This document shows positions 26,231 to 35,135 of a stretch of 64,000 nucleotides of DNA, piece by piece. Positions within the stretch are counted from its first letter, which is position 1. Every line of letters starts with the position of its first letter. The stretch lies in NCBI GenBank assembly GCA_023382975.1, contig JAHDXO010000056.1, positions 1-64,000 of the forward strand, given 5' to 3'. Both the position numbers and the translations under genes were made by a program. Source of the stretch: Pirellulaceae bacterium. GTDB taxonomy: Bacteria > Planctomycetota > Planctomycetia > Pirellulales > Pirellulaceae. The notes beneath the pieces were generated by a model, which was not told the origin of the DNA, did not search any database, and was given only the letters and a program-made list of their open reading frames with translations.

Positions 26231-26515
26231 CTAGTTCAGACCGGGTGGTTGCGAGAGTTGGATGCGCAACACACGTTCACCGCTCGAACCGTAGAAAAGA
26301 ATGGTGTTGCGGCTGGTTTCCCAGATCGCAACCAGCTTGACACTCCGCGGGCCGTGAAGGCAGAAAAAAATCCCGCAGGGTGCGCCGCTCTTTTCCAGGA
26401 CGCGTTCGGTGAAGTGGAAGGCTCCGACCTCCAATTCGTTCTGCTGGCAAAGCTCTTGTTGGACGTAGTCTCTCAAGTCCTTGAGATTCCGGATCTGCAC
26501 AGGGTATGCCTGCAT
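26231..26515 (-). CDS. Hypothetical protein upstream of csrA
   Basis: 94 aa, no family recognised. ATG 26515 has GAGGAG about 8 bases upstream. It is a small mixed alpha/beta protein: IRNLKDLRDYVQQELCQQNE, FHFTERVLEKSGAPCGIFFC, VKLVAIWETSRNTILFYGSS, RVLRIQLSQPPGLN. It has no signal or membrane segment. It is probably co-transcribed with csrA (58-bp gap, same strand, terminator after csrA) and may belong to the same regulatory circuit. Confidence 0.65.
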   Translation of the reverse strand: MQAYPVQIRNLKDLRDYVQQELCQQNELEVGAFHFTERVLEKSGAPCGIFFCLHGPRSVKLVAIWETSRNTILFYGSSGERVLRIQLSQPPGLN

Positions 26516-26833
26516 GGTTCGGATCACTCCTCGATGACTGGAAGATAGTGGGCGGATTCTCTCAGTTACGAAGAACCGGCAGATTGCCAACAGAGTAAGC
26601 TATCGGCAAAATGGGCGAATTGGCTTTGCTTGGAAAAACCGGGAATTGTGTACCGCCTGGCGAAAACGTTCCGAATGTAACAGCGCGACTGGACCAATCG
26701 TTACGACCGTCGACTCGATTTATCGGCAGTCAACGCGACGGATGAAGACTGGAAGTTGTCGAGCGGGCTTCGCCTCCCGCTCGGAACCGCGAGCCGCAAT
26801 AAAACGTCCCGATTACGGACGCAGGGAGGAAGT
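26516..26833. other. Divergent regulatory region
   Basis: Lies between the leftward csrA transcript and the rightward Crp/Fnr-type gene, so it must hold both promoters. An 8-bp hairpin (CGAGCGGG at 26760-26767 paired with 26776-26783) lies in the leader of the regulator gene. No clear FNR/CRP operator was recognised. Confidence 0.45.
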
Positions 26834-27523
26834 GTGACGTCAAGCGTGGAAGAAATCCTTAGCCGTTGCCAACTTTTTGCGCAGGTGGATCCGATGCGGC
26901 GACAGCGTCTGGTCGAGGTCTCGCTCGTTCGACGGTTCGCCAAGGGCGTCCGAGTCTTCCGGGAAGGCGACGCATGTCCGGGGGTCTACGTGGTCGGCAG
27001 CGGAGCGGTGCGGGTCTTCAAGACGGGGGCCGGCGGCAAGGAGCATGTGCTGCACATGGTCGGTCCCGGACAGACCTTTGCCGAAATCGCCGCGATCGGA
27101 GGATTTCCGTGTCCGGCCAGTGCCGAGGCGATCGCACCCACCACGACGGCGCTGATCCCCTACGAGCCGTTCCGCAAGGCGATCTCCGACGATCATCAAC
27201 TGTGCTTGGAGATGATGACTGGTCTGTGTTTCTGGGTGAAGCATCTGATCTCGCTGATGGAAGATATCGTGCTGCGCGACGCCACCGGACGCGTGGCCCG
27301 TTTCCTGTTGGATGCCGAGGCGGAATTGGACGGTTCGATTAAACTGCCCGGCCTGAAGCGGCATATTGCCAGCCACTTGAATCTGACCAGTGAGACATTC
27401 TCCCGCACCTTGAGCCGGCTGATCGAGGCCGGTTTGGTCGTCGAGCAGGCCGACAGCCGGGTGGAATTGCGCGACCGGCAAGGGCTGCAAGCAGTCAGCG
27501 AAGGGTTGTTTCCGCAACTTTGA
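26834..27523 (+). CDS. Crp/Fnr-family transcription regulator
   Basis: 229 aa from GTG 26834, which has GGGAGGA at a proper distance. The cyclic-nucleotide-binding-type beta roll is at about 15-125 (FAKGVRVFREGDACPGVYVV, GAVRVFKTGAGGKEHVLHMV, FAEIAAIGGFPCPASAEAI). A dimer helix follows, then the C-terminal helix-turn-helix (GLKRHIASHLNLTSETFSRT, then LSRLIEAGLV). The cysteine set of oxygen-sensing Fnr is absent, so it is closer to the Dnr/NnrR-like group; the ligand is unknown. It is convergent with the UspA end of the V-ATPase operon. Confidence 0.85.
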   Translation: MTSSVEEILSRCQLFAQVDPMRRQRLVEVSLVRRFAKGVRVFREGDACPGVYVVGSGAVRVFKTGAGGKEHVLHMVGPGQTFAEIAAIGGFPCPASAEAIAPTTTALIPYEPFRKAISDDHQLCLEMMTGLCFWVKHLISLMEDIVLRDATGRVARFLLDAEAELDGSIKLPGLKRHIASHLNLTSETFSRTLSRLIEAGLVVEQADSRVELRDRQGLQAVSEGLFPQL

Positions 27524-27542
27524 TGAGCCGCGGGTCGGCGTT

Positions 27543-27995
27543 TCACTTAATGACCATGATCGGACAGTTGGCGCGATCCAGGATTTGTTGGCGTTGGCGG
27601 GCGATCAAATCATGTTTCACGCGCTCGGACTGGAAGGCGCCCATGACGAGCAGATCGACATTGCGCTGCGCTAATTCGATCGGTACGATGACTTCGCTGT
27701 TGCCCGAACGCAGGACGTCTTCAAATTTCACGCGTTTGCTCATAGCGCGCTGCCGCACTTCGTCCAGTTGGTTCTGACCGCTCTGTTCCAATTCGCGTTC
27801 GAATTCCGCCATTTCGGAATCGACCAGAATCTTGACGTTCAGCAATTGCCGCAGGGTGTCGGTGTCGACCACCGCCAGTGCGGTAAGGCGGGCGCCCAGG
27901 GTGTGGGCGAGATCGATGGCATAGTCGGCCGCCCGGAACGAGGTTTTCGTACCATCGACGAGGATCAGGATGTGGTTGATCAGTAACCTAGACAT
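27543..27995 (-). CDS. Universal stress protein, UspA family
   Basis: 150 aa, one Usp domain: INHILILVDGTKTSFRAADYAIDLA at the start, and VDLLVMGAFQSER...ILDRANCPIMVIK at the end. The ATP-binding G-2x-G-9x-G(S/T) motif is altered: after VMGAFQSE there is no clear GS before ANCPIMV, so nucleotide binding is doubtful. Its ATG overlaps the end of the V-ATPase D gene by 8 bp, making it the last gene of the ATPase operon. That suggests synthesis in step with the pump. Confidence 0.85.
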   Translation of the reverse strand: MSRLLINHILILVDGTKTSFRAADYAIDLAHTLGARLTALAVVDTDTLRQLLNVKILVDSEMAEFERELEQSGQNQLDEVRQRAMSKRVKFEDVLRSGNSEVIVPIELAQRNVDLLVMGAFQSERVKHDLIARQRQQILDRANCPIMVIK

Positions 27996-28635
27996 GACTG
28001 ACGCTCCCTTCGGCTTCTCGTGTGAGGCGGTCCTTGATCATTTTCTGAATGATAAATGATTCGCGTTCCCGTTCTTCCAAGTTCGACAGGATATAGTCGA
28101 TGGTTTCCGAGTAATCCGGGATGAACACCTTGGACAGCGCGTTGCAGCGCCGCTGCGTCTTCCGCAGTTCGCGTGCCAGCCGGATGACGGAGTTTTCCAG
28201 TTCGGCCAATTCTGCCAGCAGCGGCAGTACTTCGATGAACTTCCGCATGGCGGTGTCGGTCTGCGCCGAGGTGCCGCCGAAACCGAACTGGACGCTCAGT
28301 TCGGCGGGCTGCGCGGTGACGGTCGGCAGCCGGATGCCCATCAAGTTCTGCTGGCTCAACTCCACCTGGTGCTCGAACACGACGGCCAAGGAAGCCCGGT
28401 CGACACCGGCCGAACCGACGTCCAACACCGCCTCGCGCAGCGCCTCGTGCGCCGGCGCCACCGCCGCATTCAAACGCCGCTCGGCATCGCGTGCCCGGCC
28501 CAAACGGCTCATCAACTCGTACACCAAAATCTGGCGCTTCTGGTCCAGCAGATCGTAGCCTTCCTTGGCCGAATCGAGTTGCCGCGACAACTCGAGATAG
28601 CTGGATTTCGTCGGTGCTACGTTCAACTTGGGCAT
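27988..28635 (-). CDS. ntpD: V/A-type ATPase subunit D
   Basis: 215 aa, the central rotor stalk that turns inside the A3B3 ring. N- and C-terminal long helices form the coiled coil (KSSYLELSRQLDSAKEGYDL and NLEERERESFIIQKMIKDRL), as in the family, with a short middle domain. Length is normal. It follows subunit B with a 1-bp gap and overlaps the UspA gene by 8 bp. Confidence 0.92.
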   Translation of the reverse strand: MPKLNVAPTKSSYLELSRQLDSAKEGYDLLDQKRQILVYELMSRLGRARDAERRLNAAVAPAHEALREAVLDVGSAGVDRASLAVVFEHQVELSQQNLMGIRLPTVTAQPAELSVQFGFGGTSAQTDTAMRKFIEVLPLLAELAELENSVIRLARELRKTQRRCNALSKVFIPDYSETIDYILSNLEERERESFIIQKMIKDRLTREAEGSVSHV

Positions 28636-28636
28636 G

Positions 28637-30037
28637 TCAGTCCTGCTTCGTCCGGTAGTGTTCGTCCAGCATCGCGTCGCTCAGCCGGTGCAGTTCGTCG
28701 CGCGGCAAGGTTGAGAGTACGTCCCAACCGATCTCCAGGGTGGTCTCGATCGACCGGTTCTCTGTTTCGCCCTGGCTCAGGAATTTCCGCTCGAACGTCT
28801 CGCCGAAGCGCAGAAATTCCTTGTCGAGCAAACTCAGTTCCTCCTCGCCCACCACGTCGGCCAGCGCGCGAACCCGCTTGACGTAGGCATAGCAGGCGAA
28901 CAACTGGCTGGCCAGTGCGGGATGGTCGTCGCGGGTGTAGCCCTTGCCCACGCCGTCCTTCATCAGCCGCGACAGGCTGGGCAGACCGGCGATCGGCGGA
29001 TAGATCCCGCGCTGGTACAGCGTGCGGTCCAGCACGATCTGTCCCTCGGTGATGTAACCGGTCAAATCTGGCACCGGATGGCTGATGTCGTCGGCGGGCA
29101 TGGTCAGGATGGCCATTTGCGTGACCGAGCCTTCGGAACTGACCACGCGCCCGGCTCGTTCGTACAAGCTGGCAAGATCCGAGTACAGGTAGCCCGGATA
29201 GCCTTTGCGGCCCGGGATCTCGCCGCGGGCCGTGCCGACTTCGCGGAGACTTTCGCAGTAGTTCGTCATGTCGGTCAACAGGACCAGGACGTGTTGTCCG
29301 CAATCGAAGGCCAAGTGCTCGGCCATCGTCAGGGCAACTCGCGGGGTCAGCAGCCGTTCGACGCTGGGCGCGTCGGCCAACGACAGGAACACCACGACTC
29401 GGCCCAGCGCGCCGGACTCTTCGAAGTTGCGGATGAAGTACTCGGCGACATCGTGCTTGACGCCCATCGCGCCAAAGACGATCGAGAACTCCACCCGCTC
29501 GTCCAGCAGCCTGGCCTGACGAACGATCTGCGCGGCGACGCGGTCGTGCGGCAGCCCGTTGCCGGAGAAGATCGGCAGCTTCTGACCCCGCACCAGCGCG
29601 TTCATGCCGTCGATCGCCGACAGACCGGTCTGGATGAACTCGCGCGGATACTGACGGGCATGTGGATTGATCGGCAGACCGTTGATGTCGCGCCGATCGG
29701 CACTCAGCGGGAGCGGCCCGCTGTCCAGCGGACGGCCCAACCCGTCGAAGACGCGGCCCAGCATGTGCTGCGAAACCGGCAGGCAGAAACTCTCGCCGAG
29801 GAAACGCACGCGGGTGGTCAGGTTGGACAGACCGGTCGTCCCTTCCAGCACCTGGATGACCGCCTGCTGGTCCGAAACGTCCAACACACGCCCCAGCCGC
29901 GGCTTGCCTTCCGGGTCCAGGATCTCGACGATCTCGTCGAAACCGACGTCCCGGACTCGCTGGACCACGACCAGCGGACCATCGATCTTGCTGGTCCCGA
30001 CGTATTGGAGCCCTCGATCTTGGATGTCAAACCGCAT
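28637..30037 (-). CDS. ntpB: V/A-type ATPase subunit B
   Basis: 466 aa, the non-catalytic nucleotide-binding partner of subunit A. It has the family's N-terminal beta barrel, then DGMNALVRGQKLPIFSGNGL in the P-loop position without a functional Walker A, and VVFLSLADAPSVERLLTPR. Conserved late segments include GRKGYPGYLYSDLASLYERAG and TMPADDISHPVPDLTGYITEG. It overlaps subunit A by 11 bp. Confidence 0.95.
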   Translation of the reverse strand: MRFDIQDRGLQYVGTSKIDGPLVVVQRVRDVGFDEIVEILDPEGKPRLGRVLDVSDQQAVIQVLEGTTGLSNLTTRVRFLGESFCLPVSQHMLGRVFDGLGRPLDSGPLPLSADRRDINGLPINPHARQYPREFIQTGLSAIDGMNALVRGQKLPIFSGNGLPHDRVAAQIVRQARLLDERVEFSIVFGAMGVKHDVAEYFIRNFEESGALGRVVVFLSLADAPSVERLLTPRVALTMAEHLAFDCGQHVLVLLTDMTNYCESLREVGTARGEIPGRKGYPGYLYSDLASLYERAGRVVSSEGSVTQMAILTMPADDISHPVPDLTGYITEGQIVLDRTLYQRGIYPPIAGLPSLSRLMKDGVGKGYTRDDHPALASQLFACYAYVKRVRALADVVGEEELSLLDKEFLRFGETFERKFLSQGETENRSIETTLEIGWDVLSTLPRDELHRLSDAMLDEHYRTKQD

Positions 30038-31814
30038 CGCGCACGTGCTCCTTCTCCAACTCGTCCAGTTCTTGGTTCATTTGAAGCTCCAACGCCAGCA
30101 GCCCGTCGAGTTCGTCGTTGCCGAACGCCTGCTTGGCGCGGATGATTCGCGGGACGCATGGCAGTTCGCGGATCAACTGCAAGGGCGCGCCGGCTTGGAT
30201 GATCGCGCTGGCGCGGCGGTGCAGCGTCATGATCAGCCGCAACAAGGCGAGCTGCCGATCCGGATGGCAGTACATGTCCTTGGCGTCGAAGGCGCTCTGG
30301 GTCAGGAACCCGTCCTTCAGGATCTCGGCCGTGAACAACATCATCCGCTGCGAGTCGGGCAGAACGTCCGGGCCCACCAGCTTGACGATCTGCTGCAGAC
30401 GGTCTTCGCGCTGCAGTACCTCGATGGCTTCCTGACGCAACGCGCTCCACTCGGGCGAGCGGCGTTCCCACCACGGCCGCACATCCTCCACATACTCCGA
30501 ATACGAGCGGAGCCAATGGATCGACGGGTAGTGCCGGGCGTTCGCCAATTCGGTGTCCAGAGCCCAGAAGCAGCGAATGAACCGGCGGGTGTGCTGGGTG
30601 ACCGGCTCGGAGAAGTCCCCGCCGGGCGGGCTGACCGCGCCGACGATCGTGATCGAGCCCTCCTGGCCGCCGAGCGTCGTGGCCGCGCCGCCCCGTTCGT
30701 AGAACTGGGCCAAGCGAGTCGCCAGCGTCGCCGGGAATCCTTCTTCGGCAGGCATCTCTTCCAGCCGGGCCGCCAGCTCCCGGAGCGCCTCGGCCCAACG
30801 ACTGGTCGAGTCGGCGAACACGGCCACGTGCCGCCCTTGGTCGCGATAGTATTCGGCCAGCGTGATGCCGGTGTAGATCGAGACTTCGCGAGCGGCGACC
30901 GGCATGTTCGAGGTGTTGGCGATCAAGATGGTGCGTTCGATCAGGGGCCGCCCCGATTCCGGATCCTCGATCTTGGGAAACTCCTGCAGCACGTCGGTCA
31001 TCTCGTTGCCACGCTCGCCGCAGCCGACGTAGACGATCAAATCGGCGTTGGACCATTTGGCCAACTGGTGCTGGGTGATCGTCTTGCCGGTGCCGAAGCC
31101 GCCGGGGATCGCTGCCGCGCCGCCTTTGCCGATCGGAAACAGCGCGTCGATGATGCGCTGGCCCGTGACCAGCGGCTCGGTGATCCGCCGCCGCAGTTGG
31201 ATCGGGCGGGGCATGCGCACCGGCCAGTACTGGGCCATCGTCAGTTCCCGCGGACCGGCGGTCGTCTCGACCACGGCGATCACGTCGCGGATCGTGTACT
31301 CGCCGGCCTGCGCCAGCGATTGCAGCGTGCCCGAAACGTCTGGGGGAACGAGCACACGGTGTGTGATCAGGGCGGTCTCGGGCACCTCGCCCAGAATCTG
31401 TCCGCCCTGGACGGTTTGCCCAACGGTCGCGGTCGGCGTGAACGACCATTTTTTGTCCGAGTTCAGCGGCGGAACCTTCTCGCCGTTGACGATCCAGGCG
31501 CCGCTGGCGGCGTGCATCTCGGGCAGCGAACGCTGAATGCCGTCGTAGATATTCCCGATCAATCCGGGCCCCAGGTGCAGCGAAAGCGGCGCGCCCGTGC
31601 GGCGCACCGGAGCGCCCGGCTTCAACATGCTGGTATTCTCGTAGACTTGCACCGTGGCCAAATCGCCCGACAACCGGACGATCTCGCCGACGAGTCCCTC
31701 GTCCCCGACTTCGACGACTTCGTACATCTGGGCGCCGAGCATTCCGGTAGCGGCCACGATGGGACCGCTGACTCGGGCGACGACGGCTTGGCTGGTACGG
31801 ATCGGCACGGTCAC
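30027..31814 (-). CDS. ntpA: V/A-type ATPase subunit A (catalytic)
   Basis: 595 aa, the ATP-hydrolysing or ATP-making subunit. The N-terminal barrel (VVARVSGPIVAATG) is followed by the A-specific insert at about 115-190. The P-loop GGFGTGKT is at 238-245, and the catalytic-Glu region CGERGNEMTDVLQEFP and SIYTGITLAEYYRDQG are present. Length and domain order are normal. It overlaps subunit E by 4 bp at the start and subunit B by 11 bp at the end. Confidence 0.95.
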   Translation of the reverse strand: MTVPIRTSQAVVARVSGPIVAATGMLGAQMYEVVEVGDEGLVGEIVRLSGDLATVQVYENTSMLKPGAPVRRTGAPLSLHLGPGLIGNIYDGIQRSLPEMHAASGAWIVNGEKVPPLNSDKKWSFTPTATVGQTVQGGQILGEVPETALITHRVLVPPDVSGTLQSLAQAGEYTIRDVIAVVETTAGPRELTMAQYWPVRMPRPIQLRRRITEPLVTGQRIIDALFPIGKGGAAAIPGGFGTGKTITQHQLAKWSNADLIVYVGCGERGNEMTDVLQEFPKIEDPESGRPLIERTILIANTSNMPVAAREVSIYTGITLAEYYRDQGRHVAVFADSTSRWAEALRELAARLEEMPAEEGFPATLATRLAQFYERGGAATTLGGQEGSITIVGAVSPPGGDFSEPVTQHTRRFIRCFWALDTELANARHYPSIHWLRSYSEYVEDVRPWWERRSPEWSALRQEAIEVLQREDRLQQIVKLVGPDVLPDSQRMMLFTAEILKDGFLTQSAFDAKDMYCHPDRQLALLRLIMTLHRRASAIIQAGAPLQLIRELPCVPRIIRAKQAFGNDELDGLLALELQMNQELDELEKEHVRDAV

Positions 31815-32485
31815 GATGGCCCTCCTGCTGGCTGCGCGATGGTTTGAAGGCCGAGATGTTCCGCGATCTGGTTGCGCAAGATCGGCCAGAGGCGGTCCAG
31901 GCGGGCTTCGAAGCTGTTGTTCCAGACCTGACGACTCGGCGGGTCGCGTACGATCACACCGCCGCCGATTGTTGCAGGCTGGGTGTCGAGGGTTACGGTG
32001 ACGTCGGGACGTCCGGCGCGGGCCGCCACCGCCGCGGCCAATGCTGGGCCGTGCGCTTTCAGGTCGCCGGCGGCCAGTTGCAGCACGAAAGCGTCGCCCT
32101 CCATGCGGGCGACCGCCTCGGCGGCCAGGGCCAGCAGGGATTCGCGGTAGTCAAATCGCTTGCGGGCCGCCAATTGACCGCGGACGTTCTCGCGCAGCGA
32201 TTCCAGTTCCCGTTCGGCCCGCGAGGCGCGCATGCGGCCGATCTGGACGGGCACGGTGGCCAACGTCAGGGCGCGATGCCGATCAGCCGCGGCCCGGGCG
32301 GCGGCGAGTTTTTCCTGGCACTGCTGCTCGCACTCGGCGACGGCCTTGTCGACCAGCGCCGCCGCCTCGCGTTCGGCCTTGCGGATCAACCGCTGAGCCT
32401 GACGCTGGGCGTCGGCCAGGATCTCGTCGCGCAGCACATCGTGCGAACTGGTTCCGTTCGAGTCTGCCAAACCGGTACTCCTCAT
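31811..32485 (-). CDS. ntpE: V/A-type ATPase subunit E
   Basis: 224 aa, part of the peripheral stalk. The first ~90 residues form a charged helix (LADAQRQAQRLIRKAEREAA, VAECEQQCQEKLAAARAAAD), followed by a globular C-terminal domain (TIGGGVIVRDPPSRQVWNNS FEARLDRL) typical of subunit E. ATG 32485 overlaps the subunit F stop by 4 bp, which fixes the start; the open frame upstream is inside subunit F. Confidence 0.85.
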   Translation of the reverse strand: MRSTGLADSNGTSSHDVLRDEILADAQRQAQRLIRKAEREAAALVDKAVAECEQQCQEKLAAARAAADRHRALTLATVPVQIGRMRASRAERELESLRENVRGQLAARKRFDYRESLLALAAEAVARMEGDAFVLQLAAGDLKAHGPALAAAVAARAGRPDVTVTLDTQPATIGGGVIVRDPPSRQVWNNSFEARLDRLWPILRNQIAEHLGLQTIAQPAGGPS

Positions 32486-32796
32486 TCCTGACTGATACGA
32501 ATGCCCACGGCTTCCTGGACCAACTGGCGAAGCGTCTTGCGTCCCGCGACCGGCCCCTGCGGACCAGGGATCTCGACCAGCAGCGGACGCTCGCATTCCA
32601 ACCGCACCTTGTCCACCTGCGGGCGGATCTCGGCGGCCACCGCGTCGGTGATGATCACCACGCCCGCATCGCGCCGCCGGACCACTTGCTGCAGCGCGGC
32701 TTCGGCTTCGAGCGGAGTGGTTACGACATGGCCTTCGATGCCGGCCAGCCGGAATCCCCGCACGGTGTCTTCGTCGCCGATACAGAAAAACTTCAC
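32482..32796 (-). CDS. V/A-type ATPase subunit F
   Basis: 104 aa, the small Rossmann-like rotor subunit on the D stalk (NtpG in Enterococcus naming). The start MKFFCIGDEDTVRGFRLAGI matches the family opening, and AGVVIITDAVAAEIRPQV and RPLLVEIPGPQG follow. It lies 15 bp after subunit K and overlaps subunit E by 4 bp. Confidence 0.88.
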   Translation of the reverse strand: MKFFCIGDEDTVRGFRLAGIEGHVVTTPLEAEAALQQVVRRRDAGVVIITDAVAAEIRPQVDKVRLECERPLLVEIPGPQGPVAGRKTLRQLVQEAVGIRISQE

Positions 32797-32811
32797 CGGT
32801 CGCTCCGCGGA

Positions 32812-33168
32812 TCAGGGGATTTTCATCACGATCAACATGGCCACCGCGAATCCGAGCACCGCGAGACCTTCGGCCAGCGCGACGAACAACAGGCTGCGCG
32901 TGAGCAGTTCCGGATGTTCGGCAGCCGAGCCCAGGGCCGCGGCCCCGATCTTGCCGACGGCAAAGCCGGCGCCCAGGATACTGATCGAAGCCGTCACCGC
33001 CGCCGCCGCGGCCAGTCCGACCGCGAAATACACTTCCGTCATCGAGAACGTCCCTTGCCTGGCGGTTGGATCGGCCCCAGTCGGTTCATCGCCGGCGGCC
33101 GACGCCACCGATCCCATCACCAGCACGCCGGCCAGGACGGCCCCCGCAATCAGACCTCGTCGATGCAT
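32812..33168 (-). CDS. ntpK: V/A-type ATPase rotor ring subunit K (c-type)
   Basis: 118 aa. An N-terminal hydrophobic leader (LIAGAVLAGVLVMGSVASAA) precedes a polar spacer (to about residue 43). One helical hairpin follows: VYFAVGLAAAAAVTASISIL and SLLFVALAEGLAVLGFAVAM. The ion-binding Glu is in ALAEGLAV. A single hairpin per chain is the F-type/archaeal size rather than the four-helix eukaryotic K. No Gln or Ser/Thr partner of a sodium site is evident, so proton coupling is inferred. The leader may be cleaved. Its start overlaps the subunit I stop by one base. Confidence 0.88.
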   Translation of the reverse strand: MHRRGLIAGAVLAGVLVMGSVASAAGDEPTGADPTARQGTFSMTEVYFAVGLAAAAAVTASISILGAGFAVGKIGAAALGSAAEHPELLTRSLLFVALAEGLAVLGFAVAMLIVMKIP

Positions 33169-35135
33169 CACGTTACCTTCCTTTCCTTGTCGAGGAACGA
33201 GAAGGGCCTGAACGGCAGACCGCTTCCCGAAAAGAACTTGCCAAAAAACTCGTAGTACTCCAAACGCAACACTTGCACCGCCACGACCACGCCTTCCAGC
33301 ACCAGGGCGATCAGGTTGCCGATGATGGCGATGATCACGTACAGCACAATACCGACACCCGGCGTCTTGCCCACAGCCTCGGCCATGGCGAACGTCGCCA
33401 TCAGGATCGCCGCGTGGCTCATGGCGTACGCGGCCAACCGGACGAAGCTGATGGTGTTGGCCAGGTACGCCAGCACCGCTTCGAACGCCTCGATCGCCGA
33501 CTCGATGAAGGCGACGAACACGTTTTCCGAATGCGGCTTGCGCCCGGCCCGTCGGCTCAAGGCGTACTGCAACGGCTCCTTCAGAGTCATCGCCAGCAGC
33601 GGCAGCGTGACGGCGACCACCAACACCAGGCCGGCCAACCCCATCTCGTCCAGCATCGAATAGCGGACGATAAACAGCAGGCTGCCCCAGTAGAAGACAA
33701 TGCCGACGATTCCAAATTTGTCCAGCACTCCGCTGACAATCTCGCCGCGACGGAATGAATTGACGATGTTCAGCAGGATTCCCATGCTGACAATGACCAC
33801 CCCCACGCCGATCGCGGCCATCATCAAACTGACCGGATCGTGCAGCGGTTCGTGCCAAATCGCCAGATGATGCAGCGACGGAATCCCGAAGTAGCTGCCG
33901 TAAACCGCACCGAACAACATGCTGGACAGGCCGGCCATCATCACCAGCATGCCGTAGTCGCGCTGCTTGTCATCGCGCAGAAAGAACATGGCGGCCAGCC
34001 CGCCGATGGCCAGCACCCCGCCGTGTCCGACGTCGCCGAACATGAGGCCGAACATCAGCATGTAGGTGATCGCCACCAGCAGCGTGGGCTGCACGTCGCG
34101 GTAGCCGGGCAAGCCGTACCCCGAGACCAGCGCAGCGAACGGCCTCAGCCACCGCGGTTGCCGTAGCAACACCGGGATCTGGTCGATCGGCACGTGGTGC
34201 GGTTGTTCGACGCGGATGACGCAACGGTTGTTGGTGATCTGCTTCAACTGGGCTTCGAGCGATGCGGCGTATTCGGCTGGCGCCCAGCCGCTGATGAGTA
34301 CGGCCGTATCGGTCTGCGAGAAATTCGTGCGGGCCTGCAGGATCGCGTGTTCCTCACGCACTGCTTGCTCCAGCATCGACAGCTCCGCGACGACGCTGCG
34401 AGCGAACCGCTGGTGCTGCTCCTGGGCTTGCGCCAGTTCGACCGCCAACCGCCGCTGCTCGGCGCGGCTTTCGTCCGCTAGTTCCCGGATGTCCGAACCC
34501 TCTCGCGCGGGCAGTTTTTCGTGACGGAAGCCGACTTGTTTCAAGGCGGTTTCCATCGCGAAACGGCCCTTGCGGCTGGTGACGGCGACCACTGGCAACC
34601 GCTCGCCCTGCGAAGCGAGAGGCAGCAGAACGACGTTGTCCTCCGCGGCGCTGCGCAACGATTCCAGGTTCTGGCCGGGCAGCGTGCCGATGGCGAAGTG
34701 GAGAAAAGCGAACTTGGCCAACTGCTCCAGCGGCAAGTCCAGATCTTCGTACGCGGCGATCTGGTCCAGCAGCATGGTCACCTGACTCCATTGCTGTTCG
34801 ACCTGGCGACGGCGCTGCACGAGTTCGTCGGTAGTCCGTTCGATGCGCGAAAGGCGTTCGTCCACTTGGTCTGCGGTTAGCGGTTCGGTTTCGCCGGCCG
34901 GCGGCTGATGGCCGATGCCGAGCGCCCCGCGAAGGGCCTCGATCCGCCGCAACAACTCCTCGCAAGTGGCCAGGGCGGGGCTCTCGTCCAGCGTGGCCAG
35001 CGGCTCGCTTTGCGGATCGGATTCCGAACGAGCCAGGTGGACGACGCCGGCCCGGCCAAGTCCGTACAACAACGCCCGCTCGTCCCGCTTCAGGACCAAC
35101 GCGCTCACGCGGACCATCGGTGCTGGGCTAAACAT
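33168..35135 (-). CDS. ntpI: V/A-type ATPase subunit I (stator, a-type)
   Basis: 655 aa, the membrane stator that forms the ion half-channels. The N-terminal ~320 residues are cytosolic and helical (ERALLYGLGRAGVVHLARSE, then coiled-coil stretches). The rest has about seven or eight membrane helices with the family segments TYMLMFGLMFGDVGHGGVLA, YGMLVMMAGLSSMLFGAVYG and NTISFVRLAAYAMSHAAILM, the last carrying the essential Arg. It overlaps subunit C by 8 bp. Confidence 0.92.
   Translation of the reverse strand: MFSPAPMVRVSALVLKRDERALLYGLGRAGVVHLARSESDPQSEPLATLDESPALATCEELLRRIEALRGALGIGHQPPAGETEPLTADQVDERLSRIERTTDELVQRRRQVEQQWSQVTMLLDQIAAYEDLDLPLEQLAKFAFLHFAIGTLPGQNLESLRSAAEDNVVLLPLASQGERLPVVAVTSRKGRFAMETALKQVGFRHEKLPAREGSDIRELADESRAEQRRLAVELAQAQEQHQRFARSVVAELSMLEQAVREEHAILQARTNFSQTDTAVLISGWAPAEYAASLEAQLKQITNNRCVIRVEQPHHVPIDQIPVLLRQPRWLRPFAALVSGYGLPGYRDVQPTLLVAITYMLMFGLMFGDVGHGGVLAIGGLAAMFFLRDDKQRDYGMLVMMAGLSSMLFGAVYGSYFGIPSLHHLAIWHEPLHDPVSLMMAAIGVGVVIVSMGILLNIVNSFRRGEIVSGVLDKFGIVGIVFYWGSLLFIVRYSMLDEMGLAGLVLVVAVTLPLLAMTLKEPLQYALSRRAGRKPHSENVFVAFIESAIEAFEAVLAYLANTISFVRLAAYAMSHAAILMATFAMAEAVGKTPGVGIVLYVIIAIIGNLIALVLEGVVVAVQVLRLEYYEFFGKFFSGSGLPFRPFSFLDKERKVT

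Noticed and set aside
26760..26783. 8-bp hairpin before the Crp/Fnr gene as a terminator or riboswitch
   Set aside because: No T tract follows and no conserved riboswitch core was seen; it is too small to call.
27543..27995. UspA gene as a stand-alone stress gene
   Set aside because: It overlaps the V-ATPase D gene by 8 bp on the same strand, so it is better treated as the last operon gene.
29667..31847. Very long plus-strand open frame (726 codons) opposite the V-ATPase A and B genes
   Set aside because: It is antisense to two well-conserved genes in GC-rich DNA, has no domain, and its composition is what the complementary strand of codon-biased genes gives.
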